The position numbers and the translations under genes are program-made. A stretch of 64,000 nt of DNA from Mycolicibacterium lacusdiani (GTDB lineage Bacteria; Actinomycetota; Actinomycetes; Mycobacteriales; Mycobacteriaceae), in the NCBI RefSeq assembly GCF_021916785.1, contig NZ_JAKCFC010000005.1, positions 334,545 to 398,544 of the forward strand. The letters are read 5' to 3'. The notes below the pieces were generated by a model. The model was not told the origin of the DNA. It saw only the letters and a program-made list of their open reading frames with translations, and searched no databases. Shown piece after piece: positions 14,347 to 24,889 of this stretch (positions within the stretch are counted from its first letter, which is position 1; every line of letters starts with the position of its first letter).

Positions 14347-17076
14347 GTGAGCCCCGCCAAGACCGCGCCGCAGCGCGCCGCCGGAACCCCGTCGGCCGAC
14401 ACCAAGCCGACTCTGATGCTGCTGGACGGCAATTCGCTGGCCTTTCGGGCGTTCTTCGCCCTGCCTGCGGAGAACTTCAAGACCCAGGGCGGTCTGACCA
14501 CGAATGCGGTGTACGGATTCACCGCCATGCTCATCAACCTGCTGCGCGACGAGCAGCCGACCCACATCGCGTCGGCCTTCGACGTGTCGCGGCAGACGTT
14601 CCGCATGGAGAGGTACCCGGAGTACAAGGCGGGCCGCTCGGCCACGCCCGACGAGTTCCGGGGGCAGATCGACATCACCAAGGAGGTGCTCGGCGCCCTT
14701 GGCATCACGGTGCTCGCGGAACCGGGTTTCGAGGCGGACGACATCATCGCCACGCTGGCCACCCAGGCCGAGAACGAGGGGTACCGCGTTCTGATCGTCA
14801 CGGGGGACCGCGACGCGCTGCAGCTGGTCAGTGACGACGTGACGGTGCTGTACCCGCGCAAGGGCGTCAGTGAGCTGACCCGCTTCACGCCCGAGGCCGT
14901 CGTCGAGAAGTACGGTCTGACGCCCACCCAGTACCCGGACTTCGCCGCGCTGCGCGGCGACCCCAGCGACAACCTGCCGGGCATCCCGGGGGTGGGGGAG
15001 AAGACGGCGTCGAAGTGGATCGTCGAGTACGGCTCGCTCCAAGCCCTCGTCGACCAGGTCGACACGGTTAAGGGCAAGGTCGGGGATGCGTTGCGCGCCA
15101 ACGTCTCTCACGTGATCCTCAACCGCGAGCTGACGCAGCTGGTCAAGGACGTCCCGCTCGCGCAGACCCCCGACACGCTGCGCATGCAGCCCTGGAACCG
15201 CGATCAGATCCACCGCCTGTTCGACGACCTCGAGTTCCGGGTGCTGCGCGACCGGCTCTTCGAGACGCTCGCGTCGGCGGACCCCGAGGTCGAGGTCGGC
15301 TTCGACGTCCGCGGCGGCGTCCTGGAACCGGGCACCCTGGCGGCATGGCTGTCCGAGCACAGCCTGGGCAACCGCTTCGGGCTGGCCGTCGTCGGGACCC
15401 ACCTGGCGTACGACGGTGACGCGACGGCGCTGGCGATCGTGGCCGCCGACGGCGAGGGCTGCTACATCGACACCAGCACTCTCGGCCCGGAGGACGAGGC
15501 GGCGCTGTCGTCGTGGCTCGCCGACCCCGGCCCGCCCAAGGCGCTGCACGAGGCGAAGTTGGCGATGCACGACCTCGAGGGACGCGGCTGGACGCTGCGC
15601 GGAGTGACGTCCGACACCGCGCTCGCGGCCTACCTGGTCCGCCCGGGTCAGCGGAGCTTCGCCCTCGACGACCTCTCGGTGCGCTACCTGCGCCGTGAAC
15701 TCCGCGCGGAAGGCCCCGAGCAGCAACAGCTCTCGCTGCTCGACGATGCCGACGGCGTCGACGATCAGGCCGTGCAGACGCTCCTGCTGCGGGCATCGGC
15801 CGTGATGGACCTGGCCGACGCGCTCGACGAGGAACTCGCCCGCATCGACTCCTCGTCGCTGCTCGGCCAGATGGAGCTGCCGGTCCAGCGGGCGCTCGCT
15901 GCGATGGAGTCCCGCGGCATCGCCGTCGACCTGAACCTGCTCGGCGAACTGCAGAGCCAGTTCGCCGACCTGATCCGGGACGCGGCAGAGGCGGCCTACT
16001 CGGTGATCGGCAAGCAGATCAACCTCGGCTCGCCCAAGCAGCTCCAAGTCGTGCTGTTCGACGAACTCGAGATGCCGAAGACCAAGCGCACCAAGACCGG
16101 GTACACGACTGATGCGGATGCGCTGCAGTCGCTGTTCGACAAGACCGGGCACCCGTTCCTGCAGCACCTGCTGGCCCACCGCGACGCCACGCGGCTGAAG
16201 GTGACCGTCGACGGTCTGCTGAACTCGGTGGCCTCCGATGGCCGCATCCACACGACGTTCAACCAGACCATCGCCGCGACCGGACGGTTGTCGTCGACCG
16301 AGCCGAACCTGCAGAACATCCCCATCCGCACCGAGGACGGCCGCCGGATCCGCAACGGGTTCGTGGTCGGCGAGGGCTACGCCGAGCTGATGACGGCGGA
16401 CTACAGCCAGATCGAGATGCGCATCATGGCGCACCTCTCCCGCGACGAGGCGCTGATCGAAGCCTTCAACACCGGCGAGGACCTGCACTCGTTCGTGGCG
16501 TCCCGCGCCTTCGACGTGCCGATCGACGAGGTGACGCCCGAGCTGCGTCGCCGGGTCAAGGCCATGTCGTACGGCCTGGCCTACGGGTTGAGCGCCTACG
16601 GGCTGGCGGCGCAGCTGAAGATCTCCACCGAAGAGGCCAAGGTCCAGATGGACCAGTACTTCGCCCGGTTCGGCGGCATCCGCGACTACCTGCGCGACGT
16701 CGTCGATCAGGCTCGCAAGGACGGCTACACCTCGACGGTCTTCGGTCGCAGGCGCTACTTGCCGGAGTTGGACAGCAGCAACCGCAACGTCCGCGAGGCC
16801 GCCGAGCGGGCCGCGCTCAACGCGCCGATCCAGGGCAGCGCCGCCGACATCATCAAGGTCGCGATGGTCAACGTCGAGAACGCCATCGCAGAGGCCGGTC
16901 TGACGTCGAGGATGCTGCTGCAGGTTCACGACGAGTTGCTGTTCGAGGTGGCCGACGGTGAGCACGACGCGCTCGAGGAGCTGGTGCGCAAGGAGATGGG
17001 TGGGGCCTACCCGCTCGACGTTCCGCTCGAGGTGTCGGTGGGATACGGCCGCAGTTGGGACGCCGCGGCGCACTGA
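14347..17076 (+). CDS. polA: DNA polymerase I
   Basis: A GTG start at 14347 gives 909 aa. Residues about 20-300 are the 5'-3' exonuclease/flap domain (LLDGNSLAFRAFFAL, GDRDALQLV, GIPGVGEKTA). Residues 310-500 are a 3'-5' exonuclease-like domain that, as in other mycobacterial PolA, seems to lack the metal-binding acidic set. Residues 520-909 are the polymerase, with motif A DYSQIEMRIMAHLS, motif B RRRVKAMSYGLAYGLSAYG and motif C QVHDELLFEV. The enzyme does Okazaki-fragment maturation and repair synthesis and lies in the same order as in M. tuberculosis (Rv1629). Confidence 0.98.
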   Translation: MSPAKTAPQRAAGTPSADTKPTLMLLDGNSLAFRAFFALPAENFKTQGGLTTNAVYGFTAMLINLLRDEQPTHIASAFDVSRQTFRMERYPEYKAGRSATPDEFRGQIDITKEVLGALGITVLAEPGFEADDIIATLATQAENEGYRVLIVTGDRDALQLVSDDVTVLYPRKGVSELTRFTPEAVVEKYGLTPTQYPDFAALRGDPSDNLPGIPGVGEKTASKWIVEYGSLQALVDQVDTVKGKVGDALRANVSHVILNRELTQLVKDVPLAQTPDTLRMQPWNRDQIHRLFDDLEFRVLRDRLFETLASADPEVEVGFDVRGGVLEPGTLAAWLSEHSLGNRFGLAVVGTHLAYDGDATALAIVAADGEGCYIDTSTLGPEDEAALSSWLADPGPPKALHEAKLAMHDLEGRGWTLRGVTSDTALAAYLVRPGQRSFALDDLSVRYLRRELRAEGPEQQQLSLLDDADGVDDQAVQTLLLRASAVMDLADALDEELARIDSSSLLGQMELPVQRALAAMESRGIAVDLNLLGELQSQFADLIRDAAEAAYSVIGKQINLGSPKQLQVVLFDELEMPKTKRTKTGYTTDADALQSLFDKTGHPFLQHLLAHRDATRLKVTVDGLLNSVASDGRIHTTFNQTIAATGRLSSTEPNLQNIPIRTEDGRRIRNGFVVGEGYAELMTADYSQIEMRIMAHLSRDEALIEAFNTGEDLHSFVASRAFDVPIDEVTPELRRRVKAMSYGLAYGLSAYGLAAQLKISTEEAKVQMDQYFARFGGIRDYLRDVVDQARKDGYTSTVFGRRRYLPELDSSNRNVREAAERAALNAPIQGSAADIIKVAMVNVENAIAEAGLTSRMLLQVHDELLFEVADGEHDALEELVRKEMGGAYPLDVPLEVSVGYGRSWDAAAH

Positions 17077-17106
17077 GGGGCCGCGACGTCACGGCGCTGG
17101 AGAGCC

Positions 17107-18279
17107 TCACCCTCCGGGAGCGTGGTAACCGGCCAGCCACTGCAGCGTCGGGGCGGCTGCTCGCGACGCGTGCACGGCGTACGCCTCTTCGGCCAGCAGC
17201 GCGTGCACGCGTTGATCGCCGAACCCGCGGTCGATCCTGTCCTTCACGAAGGCGAGTTCGACGACCTGTGCGGCGAAGGCACTGGTTGCGGTGGCGCCGG
17301 GTTTGCCGTGGATCCCGCGGGCCTGGGCGACGGCGTGCTTGCGGGCTCGCATGGAGCCGAGCCAGGTGGCCTCGGCTGGCGTGATGAGGCCGGCGGCCAC
17401 CATGCCGGGCAGCTTGGCGGAAACGATGCGCTGCTCGCGGCGGCGGCTGTTGACCCCGAGGACGATCGCGAGCGCGAAGATCGGCACCATCCACAGCACG
17501 TAGACGCCGAAGTATGCCTCCGGGCCGATCAGCGACGAGGCGTTCCACAACCCGTGCATGACGACCGCGCCCGCGTACCCGAGCAGCAGGAAACCCGCCT
17601 TGGCCAGCAGGCCGCGTCGTTGCATCGCGAAGTAGACGCCGATGCCGAACATCGTGGTGAACAGCGGGTGGGCGAACGGCGCCATGATCAGCCGCAGGGC
17701 GGCGGTCACCAGCGCGTCGCCGAGCGACTCGCCGTTCGCGATGTACAGGATGTCCTCGAGCCAGGCGAAGCCTGCTCCGGTGAGCCCGGCGTAGACGAGG
17801 CAGTCGGTGAGCGAGTTCATCTCGTGCCGTCGGCGTCCCGTGAGCATCACCAGCAGGAACGCCCCCTTGGCCGCTTCCTCGATCAAAGGCGCCCCCAGGG
17901 CGACGGACACGAAGCTGACCGACGCGGTCTCCACCGCGCCGGGGTTGACCAGCGTCTCGAACCACAGGCCGAGCACGATCGACACGATGACGGCGACCGA
18001 CGCACCCCACAGGAAGGCGAGGATCAGCAGACGCGGAGGCTCGGGTTCCCAGCGGTCGAGCCACACGTAGGCCAGTACGACGACGGCGATCGCGACCGTG
18101 GACAGGACGAACCCGATGGCGGTGCCGACCGGGTTGAGCGCGGTCAACCCGATGACGATCAGTCCGGCGACGAGGCCGAGCAGGATGAGGACGCCTATCG
18201 GTGCACCGACTTTGCGGATTCGCCGTGCCAGTGCCGGCATCGGAAGGTGCGGCGGCAAGGCAGGCGGAGGGTTGTGCAC
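17107..18279 (-). CDS. PrsW-family intramembrane protease-like protein
   Basis: About nine hydrophobic segments are seen. The PrsW signature is complete: APLIEEAAKG (EExxK), AWLEDILY (ED), AHPLFT and HGLWNAS, so the active-site Glu/His set is intact. Family members cut anti-sigma factors or other membrane proteins inside the bilayer. The C-terminal 130 residues are a soluble helical tail. I choose the GTG at 18279 (390 aa), preceded by TACCCT as a leaderless -10. An ATG at 18384 would add 35 hydrophilic residues and run through a palindrome at 18332-18352. It diverges from rpsA and converges on polA. Confidence 0.75.
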   Translation of the reverse strand: MHNPPPALPPHLPMPALARRIRKVGAPIGVLILLGLVAGLIVIGLTALNPVGTAIGFVLSTVAIAVVVLAYVWLDRWEPEPPRLLILAFLWGASVAVIVSIVLGLWFETLVNPGAVETASVSFVSVALGAPLIEEAAKGAFLLVMLTGRRRHEMNSLTDCLVYAGLTGAGFAWLEDILYIANGESLGDALVTAALRLIMAPFAHPLFTTMFGIGVYFAMQRRGLLAKAGFLLLGYAGAVVMHGLWNASSLIGPEAYFGVYVLWMVPIFALAIVLGVNSRRREQRIVSAKLPGMVAAGLITPAEATWLGSMRARKHAVAQARGIHGKPGATATSAFAAQVVELAFVKDRIDRGFGDQRVHALLAEEAYAVHASRAAAPTLQWLAGYHAPGG

Positions 18280-18331
18280 GGGTGCAGGGTAACGGTGCGT
18301 GGGACCGGGTTTGTCCAGCGTGTCCTCAGTC

Positions 18332-18352
18332 GAGTACCCTCGATGGGTACTC
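18332..18352. promoter_or_regulatory. 8-bp inverted repeat between PrsW-like gene and rpsA
   Basis: GAGTACCC (18332-18339) and GGGTACTC (18345-18352) are perfect inverted arms with spacer TCGAT. It lies in the divergent region about 100 nt before the rpsA start. An operator or a small hairpin is possible; no regulator is known to me. Confidence 0.35.
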
Positions 18353-18420
18353 GTATGTGCATGATCACGGGTGCTGTGTGACATCTCGGCGCACCCGCGC
18401 CGGAGCAATGAATACGTCCC

Positions 18421-18426
18421 TACTAT
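18421..18426 (+). promoter_or_regulatory. Putative rpsA -10 box
   Basis: TACTAT fits the TAnnnT consensus and would give a short 5' leader of about 20 nt before the rpsA ATG at 18453, with GGAG at 18438-18441 as ribosome site. No matching -35 box is seen. Confidence 0.35.
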
Positions 18427-18452
18427 TAAACCTGTCCGGAGCCATCCACCAT

Positions 18453-19910
18453 ATGCCAAGTCCCTCCATCACCTCGCCGCAAGTAGCCATCAACGACATT
18501 GGCTCGGCTGAGGACTTTCTCGCCGCGATCGACAAGACCATCAAGTACTTCAACGATGGCGACATCGTCGAGGGGACCATCGTCAAGGTGGACCGCGACG
18601 AGGTCTTGCTCGACATCGGTTACAAGACCGAAGGCGTCATCCCTTCCCGCGAACTCTCGATCAAGCACGACGTGGACCCCTCAGAGGTTGTGTCCGTCGG
18701 CGACGAGGTCGAAGCGCTGGTCCTCACCAAGGAGGACAAGGAAGGCCGTCTGATCCTGTCCAAGAAGCGGGCTCAGTACGAGCGCGCCTGGGGCACGATC
18801 GAAGAACTCAAGGAGAAGGACGAGGCCGTCAAGGGCACCGTCATCGAGGTCGTCAAGGGCGGCCTGATCCTGGACATCGGCCTGCGTGGCTTCCTGCCCG
18901 CGTCGCTGGTGGAGATGCGTCGCGTCCGCGATCTGCAGCCGTACATCGGTCGTGAGATCGAGGCGAAGATCATCGAGCTGGACAAGAACCGCAACAACGT
19001 GGTGCTGAGCCGCCGCGCCTGGCTGGAGCAGACCCAGTCCGAGGTGCGCAGCGAGTTCCTCAACCAGCTGCAGAAGGGCGCCATCCGCAAGGGTGTCGTC
19101 AGCTCCATCGTCAACTTCGGTGCGTTCGTCGATCTCGGCGGCGTCGACGGCCTGGTGCACGTCTCCGAGCTGTCCTGGAAGCACATCGACCACCCGTCCG
19201 AGGTCGTCCAGGTGGGCGACGAGGTCACGGTCGAGGTGCTCGACGTCGACATGGACCGCGAGCGGGTTTCGCTGTCGCTCAAGGCGACTCAGGAAGATCC
19301 GTGGCGCCACTTCGCCCGCACCCATGCGATCGGCCAGATCGTGCCCGGCAAGGTCACCAAGCTGGTGCCGTTTGGTGCGTTCGTCCGTGTCGAGGAGGGC
19401 ATCGAGGGCCTGGTGCACATCTCCGAGCTGTCCGAGCGCCACGTCGAGGTCCCGGACCAGGTGGTCCAGGTCGGCGACGACGCGATGGTCAAGGTCATCG
19501 ACATCGACCTCGAGCGTCGCCGGATCTCGCTGAGCCTCAAGCAGGCCAACGAGGATTACACCGAGGAGTTCGATCCGTCGAAGTACGGCATGGCCGACAG
19601 CTACGACGAAGCGGGCAACTACATCTTCCCCGAGGGCTTCGACGCCGAGACCAACGAGTGGCTCGAGGGCTTCGAGAAGCAGCGTGACGAGTGGGAGGCC
19701 CGGTACGCCGAGGCCGAGCGCCGCCACAAGATGCACACCGCGCAGATGGAGAAGTTCGCCGCTGCCGACGCGGAGGCGGCCAGCAGGCCCGCCAACGCCG
19801 GCACGACGTCGTCTTCGTCGTCCTCCCGCCCGGAGGAGTCGACCGGCGGCACGCTCGCCAGCGACGCTCAGTTGGCAGCGCTGCGCGAGAAGCTCGCAGG
19901 CAACGCCTAA
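18453..19910 (+). CDS. rpsA: 30S ribosomal protein S1
   Basis: The start at 18453 (MPSPSITSPQVAIND) gives 485 aa, matching the mycobacterial protein; longer in-frame starts at 18201 and 18408 are not used by homologues. Four S1 RNA-binding domains are seen, at about 35-105, 120-190, 205-275 and 290-360 (GDIVEGTIVKVDRDEVLLDI, GTVIEVVKGGLILDIGLRGF, GVVSSIVNFGAFVDLGGVDG, GKVTKLVPFGAFVRVEEGIE). A charged and then low-complexity Ser/Thr/Ala tail follows. S1 binds mRNA on the small subunit and is also linked to trans-translation. It is followed by a strong terminator. Confidence 0.98.
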   Translation: MPSPSITSPQVAINDIGSAEDFLAAIDKTIKYFNDGDIVEGTIVKVDRDEVLLDIGYKTEGVIPSRELSIKHDVDPSEVVSVGDEVEALVLTKEDKEGRLILSKKRAQYERAWGTIEELKEKDEAVKGTVIEVVKGGLILDIGLRGFLPASLVEMRRVRDLQPYIGREIEAKIIELDKNRNNVVLSRRAWLEQTQSEVRSEFLNQLQKGAIRKGVVSSIVNFGAFVDLGGVDGLVHVSELSWKHIDHPSEVVQVGDEVTVEVLDVDMDRERVSLSLKATQEDPWRHFARTHAIGQIVPGKVTKLVPFGAFVRVEEGIEGLVHISELSERHVEVPDQVVQVGDDAMVKVIDIDLERRRISLSLKQANEDYTEEFDPSKYGMADSYDEAGNYIFPEGFDAETNEWLEGFEKQRDEWEARYAEAERRHKMHTAQMEKFAAADAEAASRPANAGTTSSSSSSRPEESTGGTLASDAQLAALREKLAGNA

Positions 19911-19925
19911 CCACGGCCAGTACGA

Positions 19926-19958
19926 CGAACGCCCCGGCTCCTGGAGCCGGGGCGTTCG
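19926..19958 (+). terminator. Terminator after rpsA
   Basis: A perfect 15-bp GC-rich stem (19926-19940 with 19944-19958) with a CTG triloop is followed by CCGTTTCGGG. It lies 15 nt after the rpsA stop and 30 nt before coaE. Confidence 0.85.
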
Positions 19959-19988
19959 CCGTTTCGGGACCCCTGACAGACTGGTGCC

Positions 19989-21170
19989 GTGCTGCGAATT
20001 GGTCTGTCTGGCGGTATCGGTGCCGGCAAGTCAACGGTGTCCAAGACGTTCGCCGAACTCGGCGGCATCGTCGTCGACGGCGACGTCATCGCCCGCGAGG
20101 TCGTCGAACCCGGGACCGAGGGGCTCGCGAAGCTGGTGGAGGCCTTCGGCGAGGACATCCTTCGCCCTGACGGCGCGCTGGATCGGCCCGCGCTGGCGGC
20201 GGTCGCGTTCAGCGACGAGGCGAAGCGGGCCACCCTCAACGGCATCGTGCACCCGTTGGTCGGCAGGCGACGTCAGGAGTTGATCGACGCCGCACCGGCG
20301 GACGCGGTGATCGTCGAGGACATCCCGTTGCTCGTCGAATCGCAGATGGCGCCGATGTTCCCGCTGGTGATCATCGTCCACGCCGACGAGGACCTACGGG
20401 TCTCGCGGCTCATCGAGCACCGGGGATTCACCGAGGCGGACGCCCGAGCCCGCATCGCCGCCCAGGCGACCGTGGAGCAGCGCCGTGCCGTCGCCGACGT
20501 GTGGCTCGACAACTCCGGTCCCGCCGAGGACTTGGTGGCGGCCGCCCGGGCGCTGTGGCACGACCGGATCGTACCGTTCGCGCACAACCTTCAGGCCGGG
20601 AAACCGGCCCGCGTGGCACCGGTCCTGGTGCCCGCCGACCCGTCATGGCCGGAGCAGGCGACGCGAATCGTCAACCGGCTCAACACGTCCTGCGGTCACC
20701 GGGCGCTGCGCATCGACCACGTGGGATCGACTGCCGTGCCGGGCCTCGATGCCAAGGACGTCATCGACGTACAGGTCACCGTCGAATCGCTCGACGTCGC
20801 CGACGAACTGGGCCCGGCACTGACCACGGCTGGCTACCCCCGGGTCGACTCGGTCGTCGCCGACGTGGCCCACACCGACGAGCCGGCCATGTGGCAGAAG
20901 CGCTTTCATGCATCAGCGGACCCCGGCAGGCCCACCAACGTGCACCTGCGCGTCGAGGGCTGGCCGAACCAGCGGTTCGCGCTGCTGTTCCGGGACTGGC
21001 TGCGGGCCGAGCGCGACGTGCGCGCCGAGTACCTCGAGCTGAAGAGACGGATCGCCGACGCCGGACACCAGACGTCCGGCGACTACGCCGACGCCAAGGA
21101 GCCGTGGTTGGCCGACGCCTACGGTCGCGCGGTTTCCTGGGCCGAACGGACCGGCTGGTCTCCCTCCTAG
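19989..21170 (+). CDS. coaE: Dephospho-CoA kinase fused to a UPF0157/GrpB domain
   Basis: A GTG start gives 393 aa. Residues 1-200 are dephospho-CoA kinase, the last step of CoA synthesis: P-loop GLSGGIGAGKST, DGDVIAREVVEPG, and lid RIAAQATVEQRRAVAD. Residues about 215-393 are a GrpB (UPF0157) domain of the nucleotidyltransferase fold (DHVGSTAVPGLDAKDVIDVQ). Classical CoaE has only about 200 aa; the fusion is typical of mycobacteria and relatives, where the second half is thought to aid folding or regulation. It follows rpsA as in Rv1630-Rv1631. Confidence 0.95.
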   Translation: MLRIGLSGGIGAGKSTVSKTFAELGGIVVDGDVIAREVVEPGTEGLAKLVEAFGEDILRPDGALDRPALAAVAFSDEAKRATLNGIVHPLVGRRRQELIDAAPADAVIVEDIPLLVESQMAPMFPLVIIVHADEDLRVSRLIEHRGFTEADARARIAAQATVEQRRAVADVWLDNSGPAEDLVAAARALWHDRIVPFAHNLQAGKPARVAPVLVPADPSWPEQATRIVNRLNTSCGHRALRIDHVGSTAVPGLDAKDVIDVQVTVESLDVADELGPALTTAGYPRVDSVVADVAHTDEPAMWQKRFHASADPGRPTNVHLRVEGWPNQRFALLFRDWLRAERDVRAEYLELKRRIADAGHQTSGDYADAKEPWLADAYGRAVSWAERTGWSPS

Positions 21171-21174
21171 TCCG

Positions 21175-21795
21175 TCAGGCGACGGGTGCTGGCGGAGCGA
21201 CGGCGGGGTCGGCCTGCGGAAGCGGCGGCGCGGGTGCTGGTGCGTCGACCGGTGCGGTGTTGCCCTGCGGGAAGTTGCCCACCGAGCCGCAGCTGAGCAC
21301 GCCGTAGCCGGGGTCGTTGCGCTGGGGCGTGAAGCGGGGCGCCACGAACTGGTCGGCCTGGGCGACGATCTGGTCGTCGACCAGGATCTCGCAGTGCAGG
21401 CTCGCGGAGTAGGGCCACTGGATAGCGACCTGCATGCCGGCCTGCTGAGGATCGGACACCACGCCGGTCGTCTCGAAGGTGCGTCCCGGCACCATCGTCG
21501 GATCGGCGGTGTTGAACTCGGTGTCGGAGAGCTTGTAGGTGATCGTGGCGCCGCGCGAGACGCCGTCGACCCGTGCGCGGTAGACGACGTTGTGCGGTCC
21601 CTCGCCGAACTGCGGTGCCGCGGCTTCGGCTGGGGGCGTGACGCCTTCGGCCGGGGTGGCAGCGGACTCCTGCTGCACGTCAGGCAGCGGGGGTGCCGCG
21701 GGGTCTGCCAGCGCGACGGGCGCAGCGAGCTGCGCACCCACCGCGAGGACGGTCACGACGAACGCCGCGTGCCGTCCGCGCTTGCTGAAACTCAT
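21175..21795 (-). CDS. Exported hypothetical protein
   Basis: The start at 21795 (MSFSKRGRHAA) gives 206 aa. A GTG at 21822 is less likely because it overlaps the upstream gene. A Sec signal spans residues 1-30 with likely cleavage after ALA. The mature part starts with a Pro/Ala/Glu-rich linker, followed by a beta-rich domain of about 110 residues (YRARVDGVSRGATITYKL) with two Cys (HCEI and LSCGS) able to form one disulfide, then a Pro/Ala tail. Its layout recalls small secreted mycobacterial proteins, but I do not recognise the family. It follows the DUF402 gene by 11 nt. Confidence 0.7.
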   Translation of the reverse strand: MSFSKRGRHAAFVVTVLAVGAQLAAPVALADPAAPPLPDVQQESAATPAEGVTPPAEAAAPQFGEGPHNVVYRARVDGVSRGATITYKLSDTEFNTADPTMVPGRTFETTGVVSDPQQAGMQVAIQWPYSASLHCEILVDDQIVAQADQFVAPRFTPQRNDPGYGVLSCGSVGNFPQGNTAPVDAPAPAPPLPQADPAVAPPAPVA

Positions 21796-21806
21796 GACAG
21801 CAGACT

Positions 21807-22325
21807 TTACGCCGAGCGCCACGTGAGGACCATTTCACGCTGATCAAGCCACCGCTCCAGGTCATAGCCGTGCCGGGCGAGACCGTCGACGGTCGCGACC
21901 GCGGTGTGGATCGCCCGGTCCGCCGTTTCCTGGTCGAGCAGCCCGCCGCACGCGGCGGCCACCAGTTCGTCGGCGTCGACCAGTTCGACGCCGTGCCCGG
22001 TCTGCACGACGAGGTCCAGGTAGTGATCCTCGGTGCGCCACACGTCCCCGTCGACCGAGATCCGGCCCACGTCCAGGTAGAAGTCCTGGTCGCGCTCGTA
22101 GCCCGGGTTGAAGTGGAACACCGTTGCCCGGAGGTCGAGATCCGGTAGCAGCCACGACTCCAGGTAGTGGAACTGGGCCCGGCCTGGAGCCGGCCGGGCC
22201 ATGTACAGGCCCCACGGGGTGACGGTGTAGACCTCGACCTCGCGCACGATGCCCTTCGGGTCGGTGTTGGTGCGGTGCCGTACGTCGAAGGTCTCGCGTT
22301 TGGGGGGATGGATCGGCGGGGTCAC
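21807..22325 (-). CDS. DUF402 protein
   Basis: A GTG start at 22325 overlaps the stop of the upstream small membrane-protein gene as GTGA, giving 172 aa. The longer open frame to 22460 reads through that gene and is rejected. DUF402 features are the central beta barrel (VVFHFNP-like ATVFHFNPGYERDQDFYLDV) and the acidic DEDHYLD-type motif TEDHYLDLVVQ. Family members include the FomD nucleotide-hydrolase group and RNA-processing-associated proteins. It corresponds to Rv1632c by position. The exact reaction is unknown. Confidence 0.75.
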   Translation of the reverse strand: MTPPIHPPKRETFDVRHRTNTDPKGIVREVEVYTVTPWGLYMARPAPGRAQFHYLESWLLPDLDLRATVFHFNPGYERDQDFYLDVGRISVDGDVWRTEDHYLDLVVQTGHGVELVDADELVAAACGGLLDQETADRAIHTAVATVDGLARHGYDLERWLDQREMVLTWRSA

Positions 22326-22618
22326 GAGCGGTACTGGCGAAGATCGATGACGAGCGGCCGATGACCGTCGGGCCGGGTCAGCATCCGCAGGACGAAGCCG
22401 GCGAGCAGGCCCCCCGCGAAGCCTGCCCACAGTAGGCTGGCGGCATCGAGCCAACCGCACTGGCTCGACGGTCCGAGACCGTCGTCGCCGCAGGTCACGC
22501 CCATGAGGTCGGCCACGCGTCCCGGCCCGGGCCAGATCAGAGCGACGGCGCAGCCGAGGCTCGACAGCAGGAGGAGTAGGCCGAGTAGTCGTAGGGCGAC
22601 TCGCAGCGGTTCGCGCAC
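22322..22618 (-). CDS. Small membrane protein, two transmembrane segments
   Basis: The protein is 98 aa. The first hydrophobic segment spans about 8-30 (LLGLLLLLSSLGCAVAL) and the second about 58-80 (ASLLWAGFAGGLLAGFVL). Between them is a hydrophilic loop with two Cys (VTCGDD, SSQCGW), probably external and disulfide-bonded. The C-terminal tail is basic. It is the first gene of a three-gene run with DUF402 and the exported protein, coupled by a GTGA overlap. No family recognised. Confidence 0.7.
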   Translation of the reverse strand: MREPLRVALRLLGLLLLLSSLGCAVALIWPGPGRVADLMGVTCGDDGLGPSSQCGWLDAASLLWAGFAGGLLAGFVLRMLTRPDGHRPLVIDLRQYRS

Positions 22619-22659
22619 GGCGTCACGCTAACCCGTCGCGGGGTACGGCGGGAATGAAC

Positions 22660-22682
22660 TTGTCGGGGTGCGCGCTTAATCT
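22660..22682 (+). promoter_or_regulatory. RecA-independent DNA-damage promoter of uvrB (PafBC-type)
   Basis: TTGTCGGGG (22660-22668), 8 nt, TAATCT (22677-22682) matches the mycobacterial RecA-NDp consensus TTGTCRGTG-N8-TAnnnT with one mismatch. Transcription would start at or next to the ATG at 22689, so the mRNA is likely leaderless. The uvrA promoter at 39556 has the same structure. Confidence 0.8.
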
Positions 22683-22688
22683 GGTGAT

Positions 22689-24851
<2,163 letters not shown>

Positions 24852-24889
24852 CTTGACCTCAACCGCGGTTCAGTTCCTACCGTGAGCGC

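Noticed and set aside
14227..17073. 948-aa minus-strand frame over polA
   Set aside because: Antisense to a full-length polA, and its composition is typical of a shadow frame.
18332..18384. N-terminal extension of the PrsW-like protein to ATG 18384
   Set aside because: It adds a hydrophilic segment running through a perfect palindrome in the rpsA upstream region. The GTG at 18279 has a leaderless -10. It is kept only as an alternative.
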